DNA of 64,000 bases from Xanthobacter tagetidis (GTDB lineage Bacteria > Pseudomonadota > Alphaproteobacteria > Rhizobiales > Xanthobacteraceae). The stretch is taken from contig NZ_RCTF01000020.1 of the NCBI RefSeq assembly GCF_003667445.1, positions 1-64,000 of the forward strand. Direction: 5' to 3'. Shown one piece after another: positions 50,864 through 58,660 of the stretch (position 1 is its first letter; each line of letters starts with the position of its first letter). The notes below the pieces were generated by a model. It saw only the letters and a program-made list of their open reading frames with translations, had not been told where the DNA came from and ran no database searches. Both the position numbers and the translations under genes were made by a program.

Positions 50864-50892
50864 AATATGGTGGGTTCCAAATGGGGCGGCAA
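50864..50892 (-). promoter_or_regulatory. Candidate promoter for the Bax-inhibitor-like gene
   Basis: Minus-strand TTGCCG (50887-50892), 17-bp spacer, CATATT (50864-50869), about 65 bp before the start codon. Confidence 0.45.
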
Positions 50893-50991
50893 GACGAGGT
50901 ACATGAAATTTACGCAAGGTGAGATCGCGCGCTGGGCGTGCATTCCACATCGATTGCGGCCTATAGTGAATTCCGGTCGGGGGCGCGGGCC

Positions 50992-51891
50992 ATGGGGGGG
51001 CGTGGCGACGGATCGGGACGAGGTGCCGGGCTGCGTGCAATTCAGGCGCGGCCACGCCGGCACGCCCTCGCCTTTATCCCGCCGCTCGATCTGGCGCTCG
51101 CGCTCGGCATGCTCCTCGGCCTTGGATGCCTGTTCACGCCGCGGCCGGCCCTGGCGGGCGCCTGGACGCTGCCGGCCGGCGGCGGCCAGGTCATCGTCCA
51201 GACCACGGTGGCGACCTCCAACCAGGAATTCGGCCCCTCCTCGGACCTGCTTTCCAGCCGGCCCTACGACAAGGCGGAGGTGGACCTCGTCTTCGAGTAC
51301 GGCGCCACCGACTGGCTGACCCTGATCGCCGCGCCGCAATTCCTCGCCGTGCGGCTCGGGGAGCCGGGCTCCGCCTCCTATGCGGGGCCGGGCTATACCA
51401 GCCTCGGGGCGCGGGTGCGGCTCTATGAGAGCGAAACCTTCGTGCTCTCGGCGCAGGCGGTGGCGCGCATTTCCGGCACCGGCAATTCCCAGAGCGCGGC
51501 GGCGGTGGGCTACGAGGACGGCGAGCTGGACCTGCGCGTGCTGGCCGGGCTCTCCTTCACGCTGTTCGGCAAGCCGGCTTATCTCGATCTCCAAGCGGCG
51601 CAGCGCCAGCGCTCCGGGCCGCCGCCGGACGAGTTCCACCTCGACGCCACCTTGGGCGTGCGGGTGGCCGAGCGCTGGCAGGTGCTGGCGCAGTCCTTCA
51701 ACGTGGTCTCGGAGGGTGCGGGCGAGGGCCCGTATTTCGGCGCCTCCTACGAGTATTACAAGCTGCAGCTCGGCGCGGCCTATGACTGGACGCCGGCGCT
51801 GACGCTCCAGCTCTCCGTCGTCGGCACCTATTTCGCCCGCAACGCGCCGCAGGAGAACGGCCTCGTCCTCAGCGCCCAATACCGCTTCTGA
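50992..51891 (+). CDS. Outer-membrane beta-barrel-like protein
   Basis: 299 residues from ATG 50992. A basic N-terminal stretch and hydrophobic segment (IPPLDLALALGMLLGLGCLFTPRPALAGA) make a long signal peptide with cleavage near ALA-GA. The mature chain is rich in alternating aromatic/Gly strands (QVIVQTTVATSN..., VDLVFEYGATDWLTLIAAPQF, GARVRLYESETFVLSAQAVARIS) and ends AQYRF, the terminal Phe recognised by the BAM machinery. The frame opens further upstream at a GTG (50938), but this overlaps a TATAGT box. The 3' end overlaps the convergent transporter by 23 bp. Confidence 0.8.
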   Translation: MGGRGDGSGRGAGLRAIQARPRRHALAFIPPLDLALALGMLLGLGCLFTPRPALAGAWTLPAGGGQVIVQTTVATSNQEFGPSSDLLSSRPYDKAEVDLVFEYGATDWLTLIAAPQFLAVRLGEPGSASYAGPGYTSLGARVRLYESETFVLSAQAVARISGTGNSQSAAAVGYEDGELDLRVLAGLSFTLFGKPAYLDLQAAQRQRSGPPPDEFHLDATLGVRVAERWQVLAQSFNVVSEGAGEGPYFGASYEYYKLQLGAAYDWTPALTLQLSVVGTYFARNAPQENGLVLSAQYRF

Positions 51892-52777
51892 CCGGCCCGC
51901 CGGTGGTCACGAGGCGAATTCCGAGCGCGATCGGGATGATGCCGAGGAGATCGAGCGGCGGCACGCTCTCGCCCAGCAGCAGCCAGCCGAACATCAGGCC
52001 GAGCGGCGGCATCAGGAAATGCAGCGCGCTCGCCTTGGTGGCGCTCGCCCGCGACAGGATGAAGAACCACAGGCTGAACGCCGCCACCGAGGCGCCGAGC
52101 GTCAGATAGAGGAAGGCGGCGGCGAGCGGCAGCGAGGGCTGGATCGCATCCAGGCTCTCCGTCATCAGCGCCACCGGCAGCAGAGCGAGCCCGCCCGCCA
52201 GCGACTGGATGCCGCTGCCCATCCACAAGGGCGCGCCAGTGCGCACCAGCTTGAACAGCAGGGTGGCGGCGGCCAGCGTCACCAGCGCCGCGAGCACGAA
52301 CAGCGTTCCGGTCAGGTCCTCCGCGCCCGAGCCGATGCGCGAGCGCACCACCAGCGCCACCCCCGCCATGCCGAGGCCGAGCCCCGCGAGCTTCAGCGGC
52401 GTCAGCCGCTCGCCCAGCAGCGGGCCGGCCGCGAGCGCGGTGAGCAGCGGGTTGGCGCTGATGATGACGGCGGTGAAGCCCGAGGACACCGTGGTCATGC
52501 CCACATAGCTCAGGCCGAGATAGCAGGCATTGTTCAGCACCCCCATGAGCGCCAGCGCCGCCACCTCGCGCGCCGGAATGCGCTTCAGCTGACCGAGCAG
52601 GGCGCAGGCCCCGAGGATCAGCGTGCCGGCCAAAAGGAAGCGGCCGGCGAGCAGCAGCAGCGGCGGGCAGTAAGCGAGCGCCACCTTCGCCGCGGCGAAG
52701 GCCGAACTCCACAGCAGGCAGAAGGCGAGGATGAGCACGGGCGTGTAGTCCCGGCTGCGGACGGCGGCGGCGTGCAT
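51869..52777 (-). CDS. EamA-family (DMT superfamily) transporter
   Basis: 302 residues from MHAAAVRSRDYTPVLILAFCLLWSSAFAAAKVAL, with GGAGAC about 7 bp upstream. Ten membrane segments in two EamA repeats are seen; blocks include LSYVGMTTVSSGFTAVIISANPLLTALAAGPLLGERLTPLK and ASVAAFSLWFFILSRASATKASALHFLMPPLGLMFGWLLLGESVPPLDLLG. It is an inner-membrane exporter of unknown substrate. It is divergent from a LysR gene with a clear operator between them, so its expression is probably inducible. Confidence 0.9.
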   Translation of the reverse strand: MHAAAVRSRDYTPVLILAFCLLWSSAFAAAKVALAYCPPLLLLAGRFLLAGTLILGACALLGQLKRIPAREVAALALMGVLNNACYLGLSYVGMTTVSSGFTAVIISANPLLTALAAGPLLGERLTPLKLAGLGLGMAGVALVVRSRIGSGAEDLTGTLFVLAALVTLAAATLLFKLVRTGAPLWMGSGIQSLAGGLALLPVALMTESLDAIQPSLPLAAAFLYLTLGASVAAFSLWFFILSRASATKASALHFLMPPLGLMFGWLLLGESVPPLDLLGIIPIALGIRLVTTGGPVRSGIGR

Positions 52778-52847
52778 TTGGCAAGTCTCCCGGGGCGCAG
52801 AAAGCACGCGCGGTTTGCATTGGGAAATTGAATGTGCCCATCATCCG

Positions 52848-52864
52848 CATTCGAAAAACGAATG
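52848..52864. promoter_or_regulatory. LysR-type operator CATTCG-N5-CGAATG
   Basis: A perfect 6-5-6 inverted repeat containing the T-N11-A core of LysR sites lies 12 bp before the LysR start. Additional half-sites (GAATG near 52829) stand closer to the exporter. This fits a regulator that represses itself and activates the divergent EamA gene. Confidence 0.65.
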
Positions 52865-52875
52865 TGTGTGCCGTG

Positions 52876-53739
52876 ATGCTGGACCCCGATCTCCTGAAGG
52901 CCTTCGTGAGCGTGGTGGAGGCGGGCGGCTTCACGCGGGCCGGCGAGCGGGTCCACCGCACCCAGTCCACGGTGAGCCAGCAGATCCGCCGCCTGGAGGA
53001 GCAGCTCGGCCGGCACCTGCTGCTGCGGGACGGGCGCGGGGTGAGCCTGACGCCGGAGGGCGAGGTGCTGCTCGGCTATGCCCGCCGCATCCTGGCGCTC
53101 CATGCCGAGGCCGAGGCGGCGCTCACCGGCCCCGCGCCGGCGCCCGCCCTGCGGCTGGGCATTCCCGACGACATTCCCGTGGCGGCGCTCACCGAGGTGG
53201 TCTCCGCGTTCGCGGCGGCGCGGCCGCAGGTGCGCCTCGCGGTGCAGTGCGGCCTGAGCACCGATCTCCTGGCGGCGCTCGCCCGCGGCGAACTCGACAT
53301 CGCCCTCGCCAAGCGTGAGCCGGGAGCGGGCCCGGCGCACCGCGCCTGGGCGGAGCGCCTCGCCTGGGTGGCCGGGGCCGGTCGCCTGCCGCCGGACGGG
53401 GTGGTGCCGCTGGTCGCGTTCCGCCAGGGCTGCCTCTATCGCGGCCGGGCCGTGCATGCGCTGGAGCGCGCCGGGCGGCCCTGGCGCATCGCCTATGAAA
53501 GCTCGGACCTGCTCGGCATCCAGGCGGCGCTGAAGGGCGGGCTCGGCGTCGCCGTGCTGTCGCGCCGGGCGATCACCGCCGACCACCGCGTTCTCACTGC
53601 CGGCGAGGGCTGGCCCGACATCGCCCCTACCGAGCTTGCCTTGTGCGCCAGGGACGATCTCGGCGCGGCAGGGCGCGATCTCGTCGACCTCCTCGCCGCC
53701 TTCTGCGACGCCGAGGAGGCGCGCCCGCTCGCGGCCTGA
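52876..53739 (+). CDS. LysR-family transcriptional regulator
   Basis: 287 residues from ATG 52876 (MLDPDLLKAFVSVVEAGGFTRAGERVHRTQSTVSQQIRRLEEQLGRHLLLRDGRGVSLTPEGEVLL); a longer frame from 52828 would run through the operator. The helix-turn-helix is followed by a periplasmic-binding-type effector domain (ALRLGIPDDIPVAALTEVVSAFAAARPQVRLAV). Divergent EamA exporter is the probable target. Its end is 4 bp from the convergent glk. Confidence 0.9.
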   Translation: MLDPDLLKAFVSVVEAGGFTRAGERVHRTQSTVSQQIRRLEEQLGRHLLLRDGRGVSLTPEGEVLLGYARRILALHAEAEAALTGPAPAPALRLGIPDDIPVAALTEVVSAFAAARPQVRLAVQCGLSTDLLAALARGELDIALAKREPGAGPAHRAWAERLAWVAGAGRLPPDGVVPLVAFRQGCLYRGRAVHALERAGRPWRIAYESSDLLGIQAALKGGLGVAVLSRRAITADHRVLTAGEGWPDIAPTELALCARDDLGAAGRDLVDLLAAFCDAEEARPLAA

Positions 53740-53743
53740 CGGC

Positions 53744-54697
53744 TCAGCCGGCCGCCGCGTGCTTCGCCAGCAAGGCGCGGCCCACCTGGCCTGCGCCCAG
53801 CAAACCGGGCGTGGCGTGCATCACCACGTGCACCGGCATCAAAGTGAGCCGGTCGGTATAGGGCGGATGGTCGTCGAACGCGGCGCGGAACGGGCTGTCC
53901 GCGAACATGTGCGCCATGGCGCGGCCGATGCCGCCGGCGACGTAGACGCCGCCGCGGGCGTCGAAGGCGAGCGCCAGGTCGCCCAGCACCCGGCCGAGCA
54001 GGCGCAGGAACACGTCGCAGGTTTCCCGCTCGCTGCGCTGGCCGTGCACCGCGGCCTTGATGATGCCGTGGGTGGTGAGGCTCTCGCCGGTGAGGATGCG
54101 GTGCAGGCGCACCAGGCCCTGGCCGGAGAGCACGTGCTCCACCGCCACCGGGCCGAGGTCGCGCACCAGATGGGCGATCACCCGCGCCTCGTCGGTCGTC
54201 ACCGCGCCGAGGCGCATGTGGCCGGCCTCGCTGGCGAGCACGATGTTGCCCTCGGGACGCGGCAGCAGCACGGCGGTGCCGAGCCCGGTGCCGGGGCCGC
54301 AGACCAGCATGGGTTCGCCCGGCGCCGCCCGCCCGGCGCCGACCTCGATCAGGTCCTCGCGCTTCAGCAGCGGCACCGCATGTGCGAGCGCCACGAAATC
54401 GTTGACCACCGCCAGCTCGGCAAGCCCCATGGCGCCGGCGAAGGCGGTGCGGCTGAAGCGCCAGTTGCGGTTGGTGAGGCGCACGTCCTCGCCGTCGACG
54501 GGGGCCGCCACGGCGAACGCGCCGAGCGTCGGCCGCGCGCCGCCGAGGCCGGCGAGATAGGCGCCCACCAGATCGTCGAGGCTGGCATAGGAATCGTTGG
54601 TCTCGATGCGCACGTCGAACGGCAGACCGTCGGCACCGGCGCGGGCGAGCCGCGTGGTGGTGCCGCCGATGTCCGCGAGGAGAAGCATGGGGGCCAT
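53744..54697 (-). CDS. glk: Glucokinase (bacterial hexokinase type)
   Basis: 317 residues from ATG 54697 (MAPMLLLADIGGTTTRLA); a TTG two codons earlier is possible. The ATP-phosphate loop DIGGTTTR, the glucose site NRNWRFSRTAF, VVNDFVALAHAVP and EAGHMRLGAVT, and GPGTGLGTAVL are typical of E. coli-type Glk. It phosphorylates glucose to glucose-6-phosphate. It follows the CDF transporter gene on the same strand. Confidence 0.93.
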   Translation of the reverse strand: MAPMLLLADIGGTTTRLARAGADGLPFDVRIETNDSYASLDDLVGAYLAGLGGARPTLGAFAVAAPVDGEDVRLTNRNWRFSRTAFAGAMGLAELAVVNDFVALAHAVPLLKREDLIEVGAGRAAPGEPMLVCGPGTGLGTAVLLPRPEGNIVLASEAGHMRLGAVTTDEARVIAHLVRDLGPVAVEHVLSGQGLVRLHRILTGESLTTHGIIKAAVHGQRSERETCDVFLRLLGRVLGDLALAFDARGGVYVAGGIGRAMAHMFADSPFRAAFDDHPPYTDRLTLMPVHVVMHATPGLLGAGQVGRALLAKHAAAG

Positions 54698-54775
54698 GGG
54701 CAATCCGGTGGGAACGGGAGGCGAACTTTAATCGGCCGGCGCGCCGAAGCAACTGCTCCCGGCGCCGGGCGGCGC

Positions 54776-55669
54776 TCAGAGCACCACCACGCCTCTATGC
54801 TTGGCCTCGCCTTCCGGTTCCACGTGGATGGTGATTTCCGTGTCGTCCATGTCGGTTTCGAGCGCGCGCTCGATGCGGTCGCAGATGTCGTGCGCCGCGG
54901 CCACGCTCATGCTGCCCGGCACCACCAGGTGGAACTCCACGAAGGTCATGCGCCCGGCATGGCGGGTGCGCAGATCGTGCGCCTCGATGGCGCCTTCGGC
55001 ATGGGTGGAGACCAGTTCGCGGATGCGGGCCACCACGTCCGGCGGCGGCGCGGCATCCATGAGGCCGCCCACGGATTCGCGCATCAGGCCCCAGCCGGTC
55101 CACAGCACGTTGAGCGCCACCAGCGCCGCCAGCAGCGGGTCGAGCTGCGGCCAGCCGGTGATCGGCACCAGGATGAAGCCGGCGAGCACGCCGAGCGAGG
55201 TGACGACGTCGGTCAGGATGTGCTTGCCGTCGGCGATCAGCGCGGGCGAGCGGTTGGCCCGGCCGACCCGCAGCAGCACCATGCACCACACCGCGTTGAG
55301 GGCGGTCGCGGCGCCGTTGAGCAGCATGCCCTTCACCGGCTGGTCGGGCAGGCGCGGGTCGAGGAAGCCGTGATACGCCTCGCGCAGGATGGTGAAGGCG
55401 GCGAGCACCACCAGCACGCCCTCGACCACGGCGGAGATGTACTCCGCCTTGTGGTGTCCGTAGGGATGGTTGGTGTCCGCCGGCTGGGCGGAGATGTGGA
55501 GCGCCGCCAGCGCCGCCAGCGAGGCGGCGACATTGATGATGCTTTCCAGCGCGTCCGACAGCAGCGCCACCGAGCCGGTGACGAGATAAGCGAGCGTCTT
55601 GAGGCCCAGGACCACGACGCCGACGCCGACGCTGGCCACCGCCACCCACAGCGTGGAGCGCTTCATCAT
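54776..55669 (-). CDS. Cation diffusion facilitator (CDF) transporter
   Basis: 297 residues; GGGAGG lies directly upstream and favours the second of two adjacent ATGs (55666). Six membrane segments and the metal site of helix 2/5 (ALLSDALESIINVAASLAALAALHIS with Ser-Asp-x-x-x-(S/N); ALIADGKHILTDVVTSLGVLAGF with Asp and His) are visible, plus PADTNHPYGHHKAEYISAVVEG. A ferredoxin-like cytoplasmic domain ends the protein. It exports zinc, iron or manganese by proton exchange; metal choice is uncertain. Confidence 0.92.
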   Translation of the reverse strand: MMKRSTLWVAVASVGVGVVVLGLKTLAYLVTGSVALLSDALESIINVAASLAALAALHISAQPADTNHPYGHHKAEYISAVVEGVLVVLAAFTILREAYHGFLDPRLPDQPVKGMLLNGAATALNAVWCMVLLRVGRANRSPALIADGKHILTDVVTSLGVLAGFILVPITGWPQLDPLLAALVALNVLWTGWGLMRESVGGLMDAAPPPDVVARIRELVSTHAEGAIEAHDLRTRHAGRMTFVEFHLVVPGSMSVAAAHDICDRIERALETDMDDTEITIHVEPEGEAKHRGVVVL

Positions 55670-55741
55670 CGCCTCCCGGCGCAGGATGGAGGAAGAGCCG
55701 TCCTCGGGCGCGGCTCGGCCCGGGCCGCGGCACGCCGGGGG

Positions 55742-55770
55742 GCTGTAGCCCTCTTTCAGCCGCAGTGCAA
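55742..55770 (-). promoter_or_regulatory. Candidate promoter for the CDF/glk genes
   Basis: Minus-strand TTGCAC (55765-55770), 17-bp spacer, TACAGC (55742-55747), about 73 bp before the CDF start. Confidence 0.45.
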
Positions 55771-55794
55771 CATGGCCGCGTCCCGGCCCGCGTC

Positions 55795-56505
55795 TCAGGA
55801 CGCCGCGGCGGCTTTTTCCCCGATGCGCCTAGCGCCGGCGTCGGGCAGCGGCGCGAGCCGGCGGTGCAGGTGCACCATGTAGGCCATGCCGAACACCGGG
55901 GTGATGAGGTTGAGGATCGGCACCAGCAGGATCGGCGAAATCAGGAGGCCGGCAATGAAGATGGTGGTGGCGTTGGCCCGGCGCAGCGCCCGTGCCTCCT
56001 CCGGCGTGCGGTAGCGCATGGCCGCCATCTCGAAATATTCGCGCGAGAGCAGGTAGGCGTTGGCGACATAGAAGACGATCACGTTCACGCCCGGCACCAG
56101 CAGCAGGAGCAAAGCGGCGAGGTTGACCGCCAGCACCAGGCCGAAGAAGCGGATGGAATAGGCAAGCGAGCGCAGGATGGGCTGCGGCGTGCCGCGCCGG
56201 TCGCCGGGATAGCTCGCGCCCTCCACCCGCTCCGCCACGTCGTCGGCGAAGAAGCCGGCCACCAGCGAGGAGGCCGCCGGCACCAGATAGAACACGCCGA
56301 ACACCAGCCCGAGCCCGGCCACCACGGCGAGCGTGGTCTCGACCCAGGGATAGGTCGGGATGTCGACGAAATGGGTCAGCGCCGCCTCCAGGCCGACGCC
56401 GAGCGCCACCAGCACCAGCAGGGCCAGGACGACGGATTTCAGCAGCAGCCCCCTCAGGAGGGGCGAGAAGGTCTGGCGCAGGGCTTCGAAGGCGGCGGCG
56501 AGCAT
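55795..56505 (-). CDS. EI24/CysZ-like membrane protein
   Basis: 236 residues. Four to six hydrophobic segments (LLRGLLLKSVVLALLVLVALGVGLE; TTLAVVAGLGLVFGVFYLVPAASSLVAGFFADDVAERVE; SIRFFGLVLAVNLAALLLLLVPGVNVIVFYVANAYLLSREYFEMAAMRY) match the EI24 family, whose E. coli member CysZ aids sulfate uptake. No cys genes are near, so sulfate transport is only a family-level suggestion. Divergent from the TetR gene. Confidence 0.85.
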   Translation of the reverse strand: MLAAAFEALRQTFSPLLRGLLLKSVVLALLVLVALGVGLEAALTHFVDIPTYPWVETTLAVVAGLGLVFGVFYLVPAASSLVAGFFADDVAERVEGASYPGDRRGTPQPILRSLAYSIRFFGLVLAVNLAALLLLLVPGVNVIVFYVANAYLLSREYFEMAAMRYRTPEEARALRRANATTIFIAGLLISPILLVPILNLITPVFGMAYMVHLHRRLAPLPDAGARRIGEKAAAAS

Positions 56506-56633
56506 GGCGCGTCCCGGTGGCGGTTCCGGTCACAGGTAAGCGCTCCCGGCCGCGCCCTCAAGGGCACGATGGCACCCGGCGCAGGGTGGCCGCCAGATCG
56601 GCGCGGCACGTCGGCTGCGCCCGTCTAAAACGC

Positions 56634-56649
56634 GAATGAACGTTCATTC
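56634..56649. promoter_or_regulatory. TetR operator 1: perfect palindrome GAATGAACGTTCATTC
   Basis: A 16-bp perfect palindrome immediately upstream of the -35 box of the efflux-operon promoter. It shares the 12-mer GAACGTTCATTC with the second site at 56683-56694. Confidence 0.8.
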
Positions 56650-56678
56650 TTGCGCGAGCGTGGCCTTTCGGGTAGTGA
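56650..56678 (+). promoter_or_regulatory. Candidate promoter of the TetR/RND operon
   Basis: TTGCGC (56650-56655), 17-bp spacer, TAGTGA (56673-56678). It is bracketed tightly by the two TetR palindromes, so binding at either would block RNA polymerase. Confidence 0.55.
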
Positions 56679-56682
56679 GAGC

Positions 56683-56694
56683 GAACGTTCATTC
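56683..56694. promoter_or_regulatory. TetR operator 2: GAACGTTCATTC
   Basis: An identical 12-bp core to operator 1, with a degenerate left arm (GAGCGAAC), lying just after the -10 box and 18 bp before the TTG start of the TetR gene. Confidence 0.75.
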
Positions 56695-56711
56695 GCATCC
56701 CGGAGCCTGCC

Positions 56712-57341
56712 TTGTCCCTCCTCCTAGCGCCGCGCGCGGAAACGCCTGCCGGCCCGAAGCGCAGTCCCCAGCAGCAGCGCATCCTCGCCGCCGCCATGGC
56801 CTGCTTCGCGCGCGACGGCTTCCACGGCGCCTCCATGCAGAAGATCTGCGCCGAGGCGGGGATGAGCGCCGGGACGCTCTACCGCCACTTCCCCTCCAAG
56901 GAGGCGATCATCGCCGCCATCGTCGAGGACGAGCGGGCGGAGCGGCTCAAGGTGTTCGACGAGGTGCACAAGGCGCCCACCATCCTCGGCGGGCTGATGC
57001 ACTGCCTGCGCCTGCTGCTTGAGGAGCAGGCACTGCCCACCGCCACGCTCGGCCCCGAGATCATGGCCGAGGCGATCCGCAACGCCTCGCTGCGCGCAGC
57101 GGTGGAGCCCTGCGAGGCGGAGACCCGCGGCCACCTGATGGCGGCGCTGGAGGAGGCGGTGGCGCGCGGCGAGATCGACCCTGCAATTCCCCTCGACCAG
57201 GTGCTGGTGCTGCTCCAGATCCTCGGCGACGGCATCATCCTCAACCATCAGCTTCACCCCGAATGGAACATCACGGAGCGGCTGCCGGAGCTGCACCGGC
57301 TGGTGGTGCGCATGCTCGCGCCGGCGCCGAAGGCCGTCTGA
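56712..57341 (+). CDS. TetR-family transcriptional repressor of the downstream RND pump
   Basis: 209 residues from a TTG start with GGAG 6 bp upstream. The helix-turn-helix is RILAAAMACFARDGFHGASMQKICAEAGMSAGTLYRHFPSKEAIIAAI. A helical ligand domain follows (HCLRLLLEEQALPTATLGPEIMAEAIRNASLRAAVEP). It heads an operon with an adaptor and an RND pump and likely represses all three genes through the two palindromes, being released by a pump substrate. Confidence 0.92.
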   Translation: MSLLLAPRAETPAGPKRSPQQQRILAAAMACFARDGFHGASMQKICAEAGMSAGTLYRHFPSKEAIIAAIVEDERAERLKVFDEVHKAPTILGGLMHCLRLLLEEQALPTATLGPEIMAEAIRNASLRAAVEPCEAETRGHLMAALEEAVARGEIDPAIPLDQVLVLLQILGDGIILNHQLHPEWNITERLPELHRLVVRMLAPAPKAV

Positions 57342-57466
57342 CCATGGCCGCCCGCCGCCGCTCGCCCCTGCGTCAACCTGGCCGTGGCCCGTCCGCATCG
57401 CGTCACGGGATTGCCGCCGTTGCTGCCCATCTTCCGCCGCCCGCACTTCAGAAGGTCCTCTCCCTC

Positions 57467-58660
57467 ATGGCCCGCGCCGCCACTCCTGCGTTCCCCGTGC
57501 TCGTCCTGGCCGCGGCCGGCCTGATGGCAGCGCCCGCCGCCGCGCTGGCCGAGGCCTCCACCGCCGCGGCGCCGTCCGCCCTCAGCGTCACCGTGGTGCG
57601 GCCGCTGGAGGACAAGATCACCGAGACGCTGCTCGTCACCGGCTCGCTTCTGCCGCGCGAGGAGATCGAGGTCGGCCCCGAGATCGAGGGCTACCGCGTG
57701 GTGGAGATCCTGGCGGAGGTCGGCGACGCGGTGGCCAAGGGCCAGGTGCTCGCCCGCCTCTCCCGCGAGGTGCTGGAGACCCAGCTCGCCCAGAACACCG
57801 CCAGCGCCGCCAAGGCCCGCGCCGCCATCGCCCAGCAGCGCGCCACGGTCGACCAGACGCTGGCGCAGGAGACCGAGGCGAGCGCCGCGGTCGACCGCGC
57901 CCGCCAGCTGCGCAAGAGCGGCACCGTCTCCCAGGAGACCCTCGACGAGCGCGAGCGCGCCGTGAAGGTGGCGAGCGCCCAGGTGGCGGCCGCCCGCGAG
58001 GCGCTCATCGCCGCCGAAGCGGAGGAGGTGTTCGTCAAGGCGCAGCGCGACGAGATCGAGGTGCGGCTGAAGCGCACCGAGGTGCGCGCCCCGGCGGCCG
58101 GCATCGTTCTGGCGCGCACCGCCCGCGTCGGCGCCATCGCCTTGTCGGCGCGCGCCGAGCCGCTGTTCCGCATCGCCCAGGACGGCGCCATCGACCTCGA
58201 CGCCGAGGTGCCCGAGGACGCCATGCCGCGCATGAAGGCCGGCCTCAAGGCCGAGGTCACGCCCGCCGGCTTCGACGCGCCGCTCGCCGGGACGGTGCGC
58301 CTCGTCTCCGCCGAGGTGGACAGGTCCACCCGGCTCGGCAAGGTGAAGATTGCGCTCCCCGCGGACCCGCGCCTGAAGCCCGGCGCCTACGGGCGCGGCG
58401 TGATCGAGCTCGGCAGCCGGAGCGGCCTGTCGCTGCCGCAGTCGGCCGTGATGTTCGACGCCGCCGGCGCCTATGTGCTCGGCGTCGCGAACGGCATCGT
58501 CGCGCGCCGCCCGGTGAAGGTGGCGCTCAAGAGCGCCGGACGCATCCTCGTCGTCGACGGGCTCGTGGCCGGCGAACAGGTGGTGGCGCGCGCCGGCGGC
58601 TTCCTGCGCGAGGGCGACCGGGTCAGCCCGATCGAGACCGCCGCGAACGAGGTGCGCTGA
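57467..58660 (+). CDS. RND efflux periplasmic adaptor (HlyD/MFP family)
   Basis: 397 residues from ATG 57467, which begins a clear signal peptide (MARAATPAFPVLVLAAAGLMAAPAAALA); an earlier ATG at 57344 would place 41 extra residues before it. A biotinyl-lipoyl half motif (GYRVVEILAEVGDAVAKGQVLARL), a long coiled-coil hairpin (about residues 100-190, rich in AQxxA repeats), and the second half APAAGIVLARTARVGAIAL are visible. It bridges the RND pump to an outer-membrane channel, whose gene is absent here. Its stop overlaps the pump start by one base. Confidence 0.92.
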   Translation: MARAATPAFPVLVLAAAGLMAAPAAALAEASTAAAPSALSVTVVRPLEDKITETLLVTGSLLPREEIEVGPEIEGYRVVEILAEVGDAVAKGQVLARLSREVLETQLAQNTASAAKARAAIAQQRATVDQTLAQETEASAAVDRARQLRKSGTVSQETLDERERAVKVASAQVAAAREALIAAEAEEVFVKAQRDEIEVRLKRTEVRAPAAGIVLARTARVGAIALSARAEPLFRIAQDGAIDLDAEVPEDAMPRMKAGLKAEVTPAGFDAPLAGTVRLVSAEVDRSTRLGKVKIALPADPRLKPGAYGRGVIELGSRSGLSLPQSAVMFDAAGAYVLGVANGIVARRPVKVALKSAGRILVVDGLVAGEQVVARAGGFLREGDRVSPIETAANEVR

